From NCBI GenBank assembly GCA_002490725.1, contig DKUN01000012.1, positions 9,939 through 73,938 on the forward strand: 64,000 nt of DNA. The letters are read 5' to 3'. Numbering within the stretch: position 1 is the stretch's first letter; every line of letters begins with the position of its first letter. The DNA is from Porphyromonadaceae bacterium UBA7203. Lineage in GTDB: Bacteria > Bacteroidota > Bacteroidia > Bacteroidales > Muribaculaceae. Shown piece by piece: positions 46,652 through 56,800 of the stretch. Both the position numbers and the translations under genes were made by a program. The notes beneath the pieces were generated by a model. The model was not told the origin of the DNA and did no database searches. It saw nothing but the letters and a program-made list of their open reading frames with translations.

Positions 46652-49174
46652 ATGAGCGAATACTATAACCCCTACGAAGAACCGCAGCGCCCGGCGCCCG
46701 AACCCCGTTGCGACGAACAGGAACCCGAAGAACCCCGCCGCCGGCAACAGCGCCGCCGACCCAAAGCCAAGCCCGAAAGCAAACCCGGGCCGCTGGTCGA
46801 GTTCCTGACTGACGCCCGCGTCAGGATGTTTGCCGGCATCATGATGTTGCTGCTGGCGGCCTACTGTCTGATTGCAGCCGTTTCAGCCATTTTCAACTCG
46901 GGCGCCGACCAGGCCGTGCTGCAATACAATTCGCTGGGCCAGATTGTAAGTTCGGGCCGCACCGTGGCCAACGACGCCGGCCCGGCCGGTGCGCTCATAG
47001 GTCGCGTCATGCTTACCGACACGCTCGGCCTCGGTTCGCTCGTAATCATATTCTACATGCTCGCCATCGGCGTCCGCCTGGTCGGACTCTCCAGGGTCCG
47101 GCTGCTGCCGCTGACGCTGAAATGCCTGGTGCTCGCCATTGCGGTGAGCATCGTGGCAGGCCTGCTGACATTCAATTTCGCCGGCCCCCTGCGCTACGGC
47201 GGCGACCACGGCTACTACGTCAACCGCTGGCTCATTGACATGACCTCGCCTTTCGGCGCCATCGGCGTGAGCCTGGCCATGGTGACCCTGGTGATTCTGA
47301 TTTTCCTGAAGCAACTCTCGGCGGCCTATGACTCCTTGAGCAACTACATGGCCGAACGCCGCGCCAAGGCCGAACGCCGCAAGCTGGCCGACCTGTCGCA
47401 CCTCGACGAGACAGACGTGCAGCCCGAAACGGCCGACAACAACGCACGCCGCGAACCCGCCGGACAGCCATCGGCTTACGAGCCGGCCGCCGACATTGAC
47501 AACGAGGACAGCGACAACCCCATAGACCCCAACGACCTCTTCAGCCTGAACGAGTCAGACGAGCCCGCGCCCAAAGCCGAAGCCGCCGACCTGCAGCCCG
47601 AGGAGACATCATTCGAGGTCATAGCCAACGAAATCGAAGAGGCCGACCACGTAACGACCGACGCCTACGACCCGACGGCCGACCTGTCGCGCTTCCACCT
47701 GCCCCCGCTCGACCTGCTCATTGACCGCACCGACTCGAAAGTCACCGTCGACACCGAAGAGCAGGAAACCAACAAGCAGCGCATCATCGACGCCCTGGCC
47801 CAGTTCAACATCCAGATTGAATCAATCAAGGCCACCGTCGGCCCGACCATCACCCTGTTTGAGGTGGTTCCGGCCCCCGGCCAGCGAATCGCCGCAATCA
47901 AGCGCGTCGAAGAAGACCTCGCGCTCGCCCTTAAAGCCCTCGGCATACGCATCATAGCGCCCATTCCCGGCCGCGGAACCATAGGCATCGAGGTGCCCAA
48001 CAGCGACCCTCAGGTCGTGTCGATGCGCTCCATAATCGGCTCAAAAAGGTTTCAGGAATGCAAATATGAACTGCCTATGGCGCTCGGCGCCACTATCAGC
48101 AACGAAGTCTTCATTGCCGACCTGGCCAAGATGCCCCACCTGCTGGTAGCCGGCGCTACCGGCCAGGGCAAATCAGTAGGCCTCAACGCAATCATCACGT
48201 CGCTGCTCTATAAAAAGCACCCCGCCGAGCTCAAGTTCGTGCTCATCGACCCCAAGATGGTTGAATTCAGCCTCTACCGCACGCTCGAAAAGCACTATCT
48301 CGCCAAGCTTCCCGACGAGGAAGACCCCGTCATCACCGACCCGGCCAAGGTTGTGGCCACGCTCAACAGCCTCTGCGTCGAGATGGACAACCGCTATTCG
48401 CTCCTCTCCGCAGCCGGATGCCGCGGCCTGAAGGAATATAACCAGAAATTCATTGACCGCCGTCTCAACCCCGAAAAGGGCCATAAGTTCATGCCCTACA
48501 TCGTCGTGATAGTCGACGAGTTCGCCGACCTGATCATGACCGCCGGCAAAGAGGTCGAAGCCCCGATTTGCCGCCTGGCCCAGAAGGCGCGCGCCATCGG
48601 CATCCATGTCATCATAGCCACCCAGCGCCCGTCGACCAACGTAATCACCGGCCTCATCAAGGCCAACTTCCCGGGCCGCATAGCCTTCCGCGTAGCCCAG
48701 ATGGTCGACTCAAAAACGATTCTCGACCGCTCGGGAGCACATCAGCTCGTGGGCAAGGGCGACATGTTCTTTTCGACCAACGGCAACCTCGAGCGAGTGC
48801 AGTGTGCGTTTATCGACACCCCCGAAGTTGAGTCAATCTGCGAATTCATATCCGACCAGCAGGGCTACCCGTTTGCCTATGAGCTGCCCGAATACGTGCC
48901 CGAGGTCATGGGCGACGGCAGCGGCGTGGCCTACACCGGAGGCGGAGGCATGCACGACCGCGACCCCCTTTTCGAAGAGGCGGCCCGATTCCTCGTGTCG
49001 GCCGGCAACACAGCCAGCACCTCGTCGCTCCAGCGCCGCTACTCAATCGGCTATAACCGCGCCGGCAAGCTGATGGACCAGCTCGAAGCCGCCGGCATTG
49101 TCAGCCCGGCCGTCGGGTCCAAACCTCGCAACATTCTGGTCGACCCCATGACGCTCGACTCGATTCTGGGCTGA
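46652..49174 (+). CDS. ftsK: DNA translocase FtsK/SpoIIIE
   Basis: FtsK pumps chromosomal DNA through the septum and aligns dif sites for dimer resolution. The 840-residue protein has an N-terminal charged tail, four membrane segments (about residues 50-215), an acidic linker (about 250-340), the alpha/beta motor with Walker A GATGQGKS at residues 501-508, IVVIVDEFADLIM (Walker B), and TQRPSTNVITG. A gamma winged-helix domain for KOPS-like sites occupies the C-terminus (FEEAARFLVSAGNTASTSSLQRRYSIGYNRAGKLMDQLE). Length is typical of Bacteroidota. It precedes lolA by 42 bp. Confidence 0.97.
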   Translation: MSEYYNPYEEPQRPAPEPRCDEQEPEEPRRRQQRRRPKAKPESKPGPLVEFLTDARVRMFAGIMMLLLAAYCLIAAVSAIFNSGADQAVLQYNSLGQIVSSGRTVANDAGPAGALIGRVMLTDTLGLGSLVIIFYMLAIGVRLVGLSRVRLLPLTLKCLVLAIAVSIVAGLLTFNFAGPLRYGGDHGYYVNRWLIDMTSPFGAIGVSLAMVTLVILIFLKQLSAAYDSLSNYMAERRAKAERRKLADLSHLDETDVQPETADNNARREPAGQPSAYEPAADIDNEDSDNPIDPNDLFSLNESDEPAPKAEAADLQPEETSFEVIANEIEEADHVTTDAYDPTADLSRFHLPPLDLLIDRTDSKVTVDTEEQETNKQRIIDALAQFNIQIESIKATVGPTITLFEVVPAPGQRIAAIKRVEEDLALALKALGIRIIAPIPGRGTIGIEVPNSDPQVVSMRSIIGSKRFQECKYELPMALGATISNEVFIADLAKMPHLLVAGATGQGKSVGLNAIITSLLYKKHPAELKFVLIDPKMVEFSLYRTLEKHYLAKLPDEEDPVITDPAKVVATLNSLCVEMDNRYSLLSAAGCRGLKEYNQKFIDRRLNPEKGHKFMPYIVVIVDEFADLIMTAGKEVEAPICRLAQKARAIGIHVIIATQRPSTNVITGLIKANFPGRIAFRVAQMVDSKTILDRSGAHQLVGKGDMFFSTNGNLERVQCAFIDTPEVESICEFISDQQGYPFAYELPEYVPEVMGDGSGVAYTGGGGMHDRDPLFEEAARFLVSAGNTASTSSLQRRYSIGYNRAGKLMDQLEAAGIVSPAVGSKPRNILVDPMTLDSILG

Positions 49175-49216
49175 CACACCGGCCATACGCCTAATTTATA
49201 ATAATGAGACATTACC

Positions 49217-49801
49217 ATGCGCAAACTACTGACTTCACTCCTGCTGACACTGCTCGCCGCCGCCACGGCCGCCATGGCCGCCGTGCCCGAGTCGGTTACC
49301 CGTGCCGTCAGGCGCGTTGACGAAGCCGCCACGCTCGACGTGGCCTGCACCATCAACGGGCGCGCCGCCTCGATGACCCTGAGCGGCAACTGCTTCTACA
49401 TCGACTTTGGCGGCGCCTGCATATACTTTGACGGCAAGACACAATGGTCATATGCCGCGGCCGACAAGGAAGTGACCGTTTTCGAACCCACACCCGAAGA
49501 ACTCGCCGAAACCAACCCGCTGCAGATTCTTCACAGCCTCGCCTCCGACTATCAGGGAACCGGCGTGAAGGGCAAGGCCAACACCGTGCGCCTGACCCCG
49601 CTGAACCCGCGCAGCCGCGTTGCCGAAGTCACTGTCACATTCGACCCCGCGACCGGGTGGCCCTCAAGCATGACCCTCATAACCGACAGCGGACGCGCCG
49701 ACTTCGCCAACCTGCGCTTTACCCCCTCAAAAACCAAAAAGCCCGCCGGCGCGTTTAAGTTTCAGCCCCCCGCAGGCACCACCGTCAACGACCTCCGCTG
49801 A
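49217..49801 (+). CDS. lolA: LolA-like outer-membrane lipoprotein carrier
   Basis: A 194-residue periplasmic protein with a signal peptide (MRKLLTSLLLTLLAAATAAMA). Its strand pattern resembles LolA (ASMTLSGNCFYIDFGGACIYFDGKTQWSYAAADKEVTVFEPTPEELAETNPLQIL), including the F-x-Y-D-G-K-T-x-W phrase and the N-P-L helix that follow the family's half-barrel. LolA shuttles lipoproteins from LolCDE to the outer membrane. No LolB is encoded nearby. Order ftsK-lolA-trxB is common in Bacteroidales. Confidence is moderate because LolA sequences diverge strongly. Confidence 0.8.
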   Translation: MRKLLTSLLLTLLAAATAAMAAVPESVTRAVRRVDEAATLDVACTINGRAASMTLSGNCFYIDFGGACIYFDGKTQWSYAAADKEVTVFEPTPEELAETNPLQILHSLASDYQGTGVKGKANTVRLTPLNPRSRVAEVTVTFDPATGWPSSMTLITDSGRADFANLRFTPSKTKKPAGAFKFQPPAGTTVNDLR

Positions 49802-49840
49802 CATTAAACACCCCCCTCATAAAAACAACCGACAACCGAC

Positions 49841-50776
49841 ATGAAAACCAAATGCCTCATAATCGGCTCCGGCCCCGCCGGCTACACCGCCGCAATCTAC
49901 ACCTCGCGCGCCGGCCTCGACCCCATAATCTTTGAAGGCCACACCCCCGGCGGCCAGCTCACAACGACCACCGAGGTCGAAAACTTTCCCGGCTACCCCG
50001 AAGGCGTTACCGGCCCGCAGCTCATGGCCGACCTGCGCAAACAGGCCGAGCGCTTCGGCGCCGACATTCACAGCGGCCGCATTGCCGAAGTAGACTTCAG
50101 CTCACGCCCCTTCCGCGCCCGCCCCGACGGCGGCGAATGGATCGAAGCCGACACCGTGATTATTGCCACCGGTGCCTCGGCCATGTATCTCGGCCTGCCC
50201 GACGAGGCCAAATACGCCGGACTCGGCGTCAGCGCCTGCGCCACCTGCGACGGCTTCTTCTATCGCAAAAAGCGCGTTGCGGTTGTCGGCGGCGGCGACA
50301 CCGCCTGCGAGGAGGCCCTCTACCTGAGCACCCTCGCCGAAAAGGTGTATCTGCTCGTGCGCAAGCCCTATCTGCGCGCCTCAAAGGTCATGCAACAGCG
50401 CGTGGCCGAACGCGAAAATATCGAAATCATGTTCAACACCAACACCGTGGGCCTATACGGCGAGGAATTCCTCGAAGGCATCCACCTGGCAGAACACATC
50501 GGCACCCCCGACGAACGCCGCTTCGACCTGGCCGTCGACGGCTTCTTCCTCGGCATTGGCCACAAGCCCGAAACCGAAATATTCAAGCCCTTTGTCGAAC
50601 TCGATGACCACGGCTACATCAAAACATTCAACTCAACGACCGTCACCTCGGTCAACGGAGTCTTTGCCGCCGGCGACGTCGCCGACCCGCGCTACCGTCA
50701 GGCCATCTCGGCAGCCGGCATGGGCTGCAGGGCCGCTCTCGACGCCGAAGCCTTCATACTCGAAAATCCGGCCTGA
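49841..50776 (+). CDS. trxB: Thioredoxin reductase
   Basis: TrxB transfers electrons from NADPH via FAD to thioredoxin. The 311-residue flavoprotein has the FAD loop GSGPAGYTAAIY (residues 10-20), GGQLTTTTEVENFPG, the redox-active C133-A-T-C136 in SACATCDGFF, the NADPH loop GGGDTACEEA, and VFAAGDVADPRYRQAISAAGMGCRAALDAE near the C-terminus. Length is normal for the low-molecular-weight type. It is 39 bp after lolA. Confidence 0.97.
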   Translation: MKTKCLIIGSGPAGYTAAIYTSRAGLDPIIFEGHTPGGQLTTTTEVENFPGYPEGVTGPQLMADLRKQAERFGADIHSGRIAEVDFSSRPFRARPDGGEWIEADTVIIATGASAMYLGLPDEAKYAGLGVSACATCDGFFYRKKRVAVVGGGDTACEEALYLSTLAEKVYLLVRKPYLRASKVMQQRVAERENIEIMFNTNTVGLYGEEFLEGIHLAEHIGTPDERRFDLAVDGFFLGIGHKPETEIFKPFVELDDHGYIKTFNSTTVTSVNGVFAAGDVADPRYRQAISAAGMGCRAALDAEAFILENPA

Positions 50777-50820
50777 AAATTGCACAAACAGGGTATAAAA
50801 CTCAGATTTTGTGCCAAAAG

Positions 50821-50852
50821 TTTTCAAATGTCGCCAAAATTTCGTTACTTTG
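50821..50852 (+). promoter_or_regulatory. acpP-fabF promoter (near consensus)
   Basis: TTTT at 50821-50824, 20 bp, then TTACTTTG at 50845-50852, one mismatch from TAnnTTTG. The position, 47 bp before acpP, and the 123-bp gap after trxB support a promoter here. Confidence 0.55.
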
Positions 50853-50899
50853 CACCCGATATTAAGCAAATTAACCATTCATTTTAATAACTCACAACT

Positions 50900-51136
50900 A
50901 TGGCAGAAATTGCAGAACGCGTAAAAGCTATCATCGTTGACCAGCTCGCTGTTGACGAAAATGAAGTAACCCCCACCGCTTCTTTCACCACCGATCTCGG
51001 CGCCGACAGCCTCGACACCGTTGAACTCATCATGGCCCTCGAAAAGGAATTCAACATCTCGATTCCCGAAGAAGAAGCCAACACCATCCAGACCGTAGGC
51101 GACGCTATCGCTTACATCGAAAAGGTTCAGGGCTAA
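50900..51136 (+). CDS. acpP: Acyl carrier protein
   Basis: AcpP carries growing acyl chains in fatty-acid synthesis. The 78-residue acidic protein has the phosphopantetheine site [12 protein letters not shown] with S37, and the usual four-helix pattern ([20 protein letters not shown] at the start, [13 protein letters not shown] at the end). It is followed after 87 bp by fabF, its direct partner in chain elongation. Codon use looks like a highly expressed gene. Confidence 0.98.
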   Translation: MAEIAERVKAIIVDQLAVDENEVTPTASFTTDLGADSLDTVELIMALEKEFNISIPEEEANTIQTVGDAIAYIEKVQG

Positions 51137-51223
51137 TACTTCACTCAAGCCTTAACGCTGAATCATTTCGCATCCCTCCTCTCCTCACCCCATTTTCAAA
51201 CCCAACACGAAGACCCACAACGA

Positions 51224-52489
51224 ATGGAATTAAAGAGAGTTGTAGTCACCGGCCTCGGCGCAATCACGCCCCTGGGCAATGACGTTGACACCACTTGGAA
51301 CAATGCCGTTGCAGGCAAGAGCGGCGCAGGACCTATCACCCACTTCGACGCGTCGAAATTCAAAACGCAGTTTGCCTGCGAGGTCAAAGGATTTAACGCC
51401 GCCGAACACATTGACCGCAAAAAGGTGCGCCAGCTCGACCTCTACGCCCAGTATGCCATGGTAGCTGCCAAGCAGGCCGTGGACGACGCCAAGCTCGAGG
51501 ACGAAGGCATTGACCACAACCGCATAGGCGTGATTGTAGCTGCCGGCATCGGCGGCCTCCACACCTTCGAAGAAGAAGCCGGCTACTATGCCCTCCACGG
51601 CGAAGAACTCGGCCCCAAATACAACCCCTTCTTCATCCCCAAGATGATTGCCGACATCGCATCGGGCCACATCTCGATGCAATATGGCTTCCACGGTCCC
51701 AACTACGGCACCGTCAGCGCATGCGCATCATCTAACAACGCCATAATCGACGCTTTCAATCTCATTCGCCTCGGCAAAGCCGACGCCATCGTTACCGGCG
51801 GCGCCGAAGCAGCCATCTTCCCGGCCGGTGTAGGCGGCTTCAACGCCATGCACGCCCTCTCGACCCGCAACGACGACCCCCAGGGTGCTTCACGCCCCTT
51901 CAGCGCCTCGCGCGACGGCTTCGTCATGGGCGAAGGCTCTGCAGTGCTCGTTCTCGAAGAACTCGAACACGCCAAGGCCCGCGGCGCTAAAATCTACGCC
52001 GAAATCGTTGGCGGAGGCATGAGCGCCGACGCCCACCACATCACCGCAACCCACCCCGAAGGTCTCGGCGCAATGCTCTCGATGCAGAACGCGCTCGACG
52101 ACGCAGGCATGAAGCCCGAAGACATTGACTACATCAATGCCCACGGCACCTCGACCCCCGTCGGCGACATCAGCGAACTGAAGGCCGTTGTCGGTGTGTT
52201 TGGCGACCACGCCAAGAAGCTCAACATCTCGTCGACCAAGTCAATGACCGGCCACCTGCTCGGCGCGACCGGCGCCATCGAAGCCATTTTCAGCGTAAAA
52301 GCCGTTGAAAACGACATCATCCCGCCGACCATCAACCACGCCGACGACGACGTTGACCCCAACCTGCCCGAAGGCCTCGACCTGACCTTCAACGAAGCCC
52401 GCAAGCGCACTGTAAACGCAGCTCTGAGCAACGTGTTCGGCTTCGGCGGCCACAACGCCACCATCATCGTCAAGAAATACGCCGAGTAA
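51224..52489 (+). CDS. fabF: Beta-ketoacyl-ACP synthase II
   Basis: FabF condenses malonyl-ACP with acyl-ACP in fatty-acid elongation. The 421-residue thiolase-fold enzyme carries the Cys-His-His triad: C167 in TVSACASSN, H307 in NAHGTSTPVGD, and H344 in MTGHLLGATGAIE. The N-terminus MELKRVVVTGLGAITPLGND and C-terminal NVFGFGGHNATIIVKKY are canonical. Length is normal. In many Bacteroidales the next gene is rnc; here a terminator and a foreign-looking gene follow instead. Confidence 0.98.
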   Translation: MELKRVVVTGLGAITPLGNDVDTTWNNAVAGKSGAGPITHFDASKFKTQFACEVKGFNAAEHIDRKKVRQLDLYAQYAMVAAKQAVDDAKLEDEGIDHNRIGVIVAAGIGGLHTFEEEAGYYALHGEELGPKYNPFFIPKMIADIASGHISMQYGFHGPNYGTVSACASSNNAIIDAFNLIRLGKADAIVTGGAEAAIFPAGVGGFNAMHALSTRNDDPQGASRPFSASRDGFVMGEGSAVLVLEELEHAKARGAKIYAEIVGGGMSADAHHITATHPEGLGAMLSMQNALDDAGMKPEDIDYINAHGTSTPVGDISELKAVVGVFGDHAKKLNISSTKSMTGHLLGATGAIEAIFSVKAVENDIIPPTINHADDDVDPNLPEGLDLTFNEARKRTVNAALSNVFGFGGHNATIIVKKYAE

Positions 52490-52513
52490 AAACTCAATAT
52501 CACAAAAAATCAG

Positions 52514-52553
52514 CGGGGACGCCACCACAGCAGGTGTGCGTTCCCGTTCTTTT
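52514..52553 (+). terminator. fabF terminator
   Basis: CGGGGACGC (52514-52522) pairs with GCGTTCCCG (52538-52546; one G-T), with an inner CACC/GGTG extension, followed by TTCTTTT. Confidence 0.85.
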
Positions 52554-52626
52554 ATGTTCTTTTTGAACCCGGATAGAGTCGGGCAGCAACTATATTCCGA
52601 CAGAATAAGTTTCAGCCTATCAGTAA

Positions 52627-53542
52627 TTATTTATTGTTTTGGTTGTCTATTGAGTGGATGATTTCGAGTTTGAGGTCTTCGGGATAGTCCTCGTTTGCCA
52701 TATAGCAAATGATGATGCGTTGGAGAAGGTCTTTGTCTATGCGTCCGGCAGCGACGTGGTAGATTATTGCCTCCATGCATTGCATGAAGCTGTAAGCGTG
52801 CCAGTAGTAGCCATTGTGAACGAGGAACCAGACGCCGATTGTCAATGCAACTCGTTTGTTGGAGTCCTCAAAATAATGGCCGGTGCATAAGCCGAAAATC
52901 AAATATGTGAGCTTGTCTACAAATGTGGGATAATACAAGTCGTTCTGCACGAAGTCAAGAACTTTGCGAATGCCACCTTCGTCTTTAACGCCTTGCAGAC
53001 CGCCACCACTGGCCGCCACAGTTTTGGCGTAGACCACAATTCTTGCGATAGTTATCTTCTTCGATAGCAGCCGGCAGGAAATCAATATCGCGGGTGTTGA
53101 TATACTTAGTTCCGCCTCCGGCTCTTTTATTGATGGTAGATATTACGATATCGAGTATTCGAGCACGTACCTGTTTGGCCTTCTCACTTTCAGTCAAAAG
53201 CATACCTACATTAAGAACCGCCCTGAAATTGAACAGACCTAACTGCGTGGTTTTGCTCCCGACATTTATGACGGGAGCAAATTGCAACTTAAAATCTTTC
53301 AGCTGCTTACCCTTACTTAAAACATAGCCATTATACTTAAGTTCATCGCTATGTTCTTCTAAGAGGCGTTCGATTGTGCGTTCTTCAACCTCATAAAAAT
53401 CTGCTACCATTTTCTTAGTAAAACGGTATTCTCCCTCGAAAAGCATTCCGGTGAAACCGAGATTCTCTTGAAGGGCATCCACTGCATAGCGGTTGTTCAA
53501 CACGTTCTGCCGTTCTATGTTTGATACTGTAAGGTCGTTCAT
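52627..53542 (-). pseudogene. Frameshifted Fic/Doc-type gene with N-terminal DNA-binding-like domain
   Basis: Two overlapping minus-strand frames look like one gene of about 305 codons broken by a frameshift. The first (53542-52985) begins MNDLTVSNIERQNVLNNRYAV and has a helix-turn-helix-like stretch (FTKKMVADFYEVEERTIERLLEEH), then INTRDIDFLPAAIEEDNY. The second (to 52627) takes over with ARIVVYAKTVAASGGGLQGVKDEGGIRKVL and a Fic/Doc core, HYFEDSNKRVAL (consensus HxFxxxNKR). The switch lies near 53040-53060. Fic/Doc proteins AMPylate or phosphorylate targets and often form toxin-antitoxin pairs; this N-terminus recalls RhuM-type proteins. The region is AT-richer than its neighbours, suggesting transfer. 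Sequencing error or programmed shift cannot be excluded. Confidence 0.7.
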
Positions 53543-53845
53543 AGTTACAAAATTATGAATTTTATTTTGATTATCAGCTATGTCATCAAATTATAGTATA
53601 GAGAAAAGAGCCAGAAAATTAACAAGGTTCATTTGTCACTTACGTCACCCAGCCAAATCGCAGAGAAGAATAACGGAAAGAGCGGAAGCCTGTCGTCATA
53701 CGTTTTTTCGCGCGTATAGCCTATACTATCATATAACCTGACCCGCAGCGGCGGCAAACAGGCGGCGGCAAATAGAAACAGCTGCGGTCCGCAATGCGCG
53801 GCCGCAGCTGTTGTGAAGTCAGGGGGAGGGGAAAGGTTGTGACTT
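53543..53845. other. Gene-free gap between the Fic/Doc remnant and the 1794-residue protein gene
   Basis: About 300 bp, AT-rich at the left (53543-53640) and GC-rich at the right. The left end has TAATTTTG on the minus strand (53555-53548), a -7-like box 6 bp from the broken gene's ATG, with no matching -33. The right end has the perfect hairpin listed separately and two copies of GGCGGCGGCAAA-like sequence (about 53750-53772). No ORF or RNA was recognised. Confidence 0.6.
53777..53812 (-). terminator. Hairpin after the 1794-residue protein gene
   Basis: A perfect 11-bp inverted repeat AACAGCTGCGG (53777-53787) / CCGCAGCTGTT (53802-53812), 34 bp beyond the stop on the minus strand; the tail TCTATTTG is only moderately T-rich. 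Likely terminator. Confidence 0.65.
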
Positions 53846-56800
53846 TTACATCACAACCAGTTTAACAGTGACAGACTTGCCCGAAACCGGCTTCACCGAA
53901 AGCAGGTAAACGCCGGGGGCCACACGGCTCAGATCAAGGCGCGGGTCATTGCCGCCGAACCGGGCCACACGGCGTCCGCTCAGATCATAGAGTTGCGCGC
54001 TCTCGAAGTCGCCGCCTGAAACCACGGTGTAGCCGGGAGCGGGATTCGGAGCAACGGTCAGCGAACCGCCTGCGCCGATTTCATTCAGGCCATCCTGGCC
54101 GAACTCTACCGTAACGGCCTCTGACTCGCCCGAAGCGTAGACAGCCTTGACCGAGGCGGTGTGCATGCCAGAGGCAACATTCTCAAACGCGTAGACTGTG
54201 CCCGAGGTCTCGGCAACCTTTTCGCCATCGAGCATAACGACATATTTCACCTCGGGACCGCTGACAGCCGTGTTCATCGGCAGGCCGCTTCCCGACGAAA
54301 TCTCAACGTCGTCGACAAAGAGCATGAAGCCGTCGGGCGAGATGCTGTTGAGCGCCACGTAGCGGGCCTCGGCGGGAATGTCATACTCATACTTGACCCA
54401 CTGCTGCTTCACAACCTCGACTTCGTCGGCAATCCAGGTAAACGACGATGCGACGGTGTCGGTGGTCGAGTAACCGATGCGAATCACCTCGCCATAGGTC
54501 GACGAATAGCCCAGGGCATAGAAGCTGAACTTGAAGTCGCCGTGATAGTTCAGGCGGGGAGAAATGAACCAGTCGTCGCTGCCGCTATAGCCGGCAAAGC
54601 AGGCCAGCTCGGCCTTGCCGCTGTGGGGCCATGCAAGCGTGCGCTTCTCGGCCATGTCGGGAGTGGTCAGCCATGGGTTGAACACCATGAACGAGCACGG
54701 CTGCGTGCGGCCCGGGAAGTCAAACTCGGGTTCGGCAAAGGTGCGGCCGCCGTCGGCGTCGCGATACAGCCAGCCAACCTCGCCGGCCGATTCAGCCGTA
54801 AACGGCACGTGGCTTTCAAAGTCGTCGAAAATCTCGCCCGACTCGTTCCAGCTGAGACGGAACCCGCCGTCAAGGTCGCCATCGAGCACAACGTTGACCG
54901 GAGTAGCGATGATTTCCTCGAGTTCGAGACCGTTGAGTTCAACATTTCGGTTTTCGACCAGCGAAACCTCAACGGGCGTGAACTCATAGCCGGCCAGGGC
55001 GATGTCTATTACATAGTCGCCGCGCCAGATGTCGCCGAACTCGATTTTATCAGAGCCGTTGACTGTGGCCGCAGACTCGGTGCCCTCCTCGATGGAGGTC
55101 AGCGTAACCTTGGCGCCCGTAGCATCGCCGGTAAACGAGTTAGTGACAACGGTGAGGCCGATGCTGCCGAGCATGTCGTGAGGCAGATAGGCGGTCATTA
55201 CGGGAGCCGACTCGGAACCGTCGGGAAACACGGAGGTCACCGCATAGCGGTAAACGCCGGCCGGAAGTGCCTGCCAGCCATTGTCGACCAGTTCGGTCTC
55301 GCTGACGGGAGCCTCGTTGACCAGGATCCACTCCGGGCTGTCATAGCCCTTGGAGCGACGCAGATTATAGCTGAAGTGAGCGGGCAGAGGTTCGCTGACC
55401 GCAGCCTTGATGCCCTCGGCTGACCAGGGGTTGCCCTCGGCGCGAATCATCAGGTTGCCGCTGAGGCTGCCGGGCTCGAAATACATGAAGTCGCCGCTGT
55501 TGAAGTCGGTCGAGAACGCATACGTGCGGTCAGGCGCGGGGTTGGTGCGCGGAGCCGAGTCTACGCCGAGACCGAGGAAGCCGGGATAGTTTACGGCCAC
55601 AAAGCAACCGTGGGGAGCATCGACAGCCTCGTCGAAGCTGAGCGACGACCACTGGCCGTCGGTATTGGAAACCGAGCGCTTGCTGTAAATGATGTTGCCG
55701 GTCGGATTGCCCTCGGCGTCGAGGTCATAGACGTAGACATTGACCGTATAATGCGGACCACCCTCCGAAGTGGTGAACCAGCTGACGCCGGTCAGGGTCA
55801 TGGGCGTGCGGAACGCGGTGCCGATCACAATAGTGCCGACCGACTCCGTGAAGCCGACCTGCGATGCCGGAACGCCGCTGTCGTAGCTGAGAGTGGCCGT
55901 TGCGGAGGGTGCGGCCCAGCTTACGCCGAGTCCCGACGCCGACTCCTCGGCGGCCACATTGACCGGCGCGAAGTGTGCATAATCGAGGTTGATGTCGCCG
56001 AGTTCCTTGTCTTCGGTCAGCGCGAACGAAACCTCCGAGCAGTTATACCACGCCTTTTCAACCGCAACTGCCGCCTCGGCAGCAGTGACGGCTTCGGCAA
56101 ACTCAAACGTGCCGTCAGCGCCGGTCATGGCAACCATGGACGAATAGCCGCTAAGCGAAACTTTGGCGTTTTCGACGGCCGAGCCGTCGGGCGCAATCAC
56201 GCGGCCGCTGACGGTGTAGACAGGCAGCTTGGTCAGAACAAGGTCGGCCGTAGCGTCGGTGTCGGCAATGGTGATATGCGCAGGCTCCTGCGACTCATAG
56301 CCGAACTTTGCAACGCTGACCGTATAATCCGCATTGGGCACGAAATCGAAACGGTAGGAACCATTGGCGGCCGTGGTGGTCTCGGCGCGTATTTCGGCAA
56401 TGCGCACCGTGGCGCCCTCGACAGGATTGCCTTCCGAATCGGTAACCACGCCGGTAACCGATGCGCCGCCCGACTGGATTGCCAGGGTGATGACGCTGTT
56501 GCCGCTGCGCGCATACGGATTGCCGCTGAAGCTGAAGGGGGTGTTGCCGCCGTAGGTCACGGCGTTATTGCCCGGGAGCGGACTGTTGTAGTAGGGCTGT
56601 TGGGTATAGAGATAGCTTGTGCCCGCATTTTCAAGCGAGGTTACCGTGAGCAGGGCAAGGTTCGAGCCCGTATAGTCAAACGCATGGTCAAACGTAAACT
56701 CAGGCGCATTGGCACCCTTGGCCACATCGAAAGTGCTGTCATAGACCAGCGTCATTTCCTCCTCGGGAATCCAGCCGTCGGCAGCCTTGACGCGGTCGGT

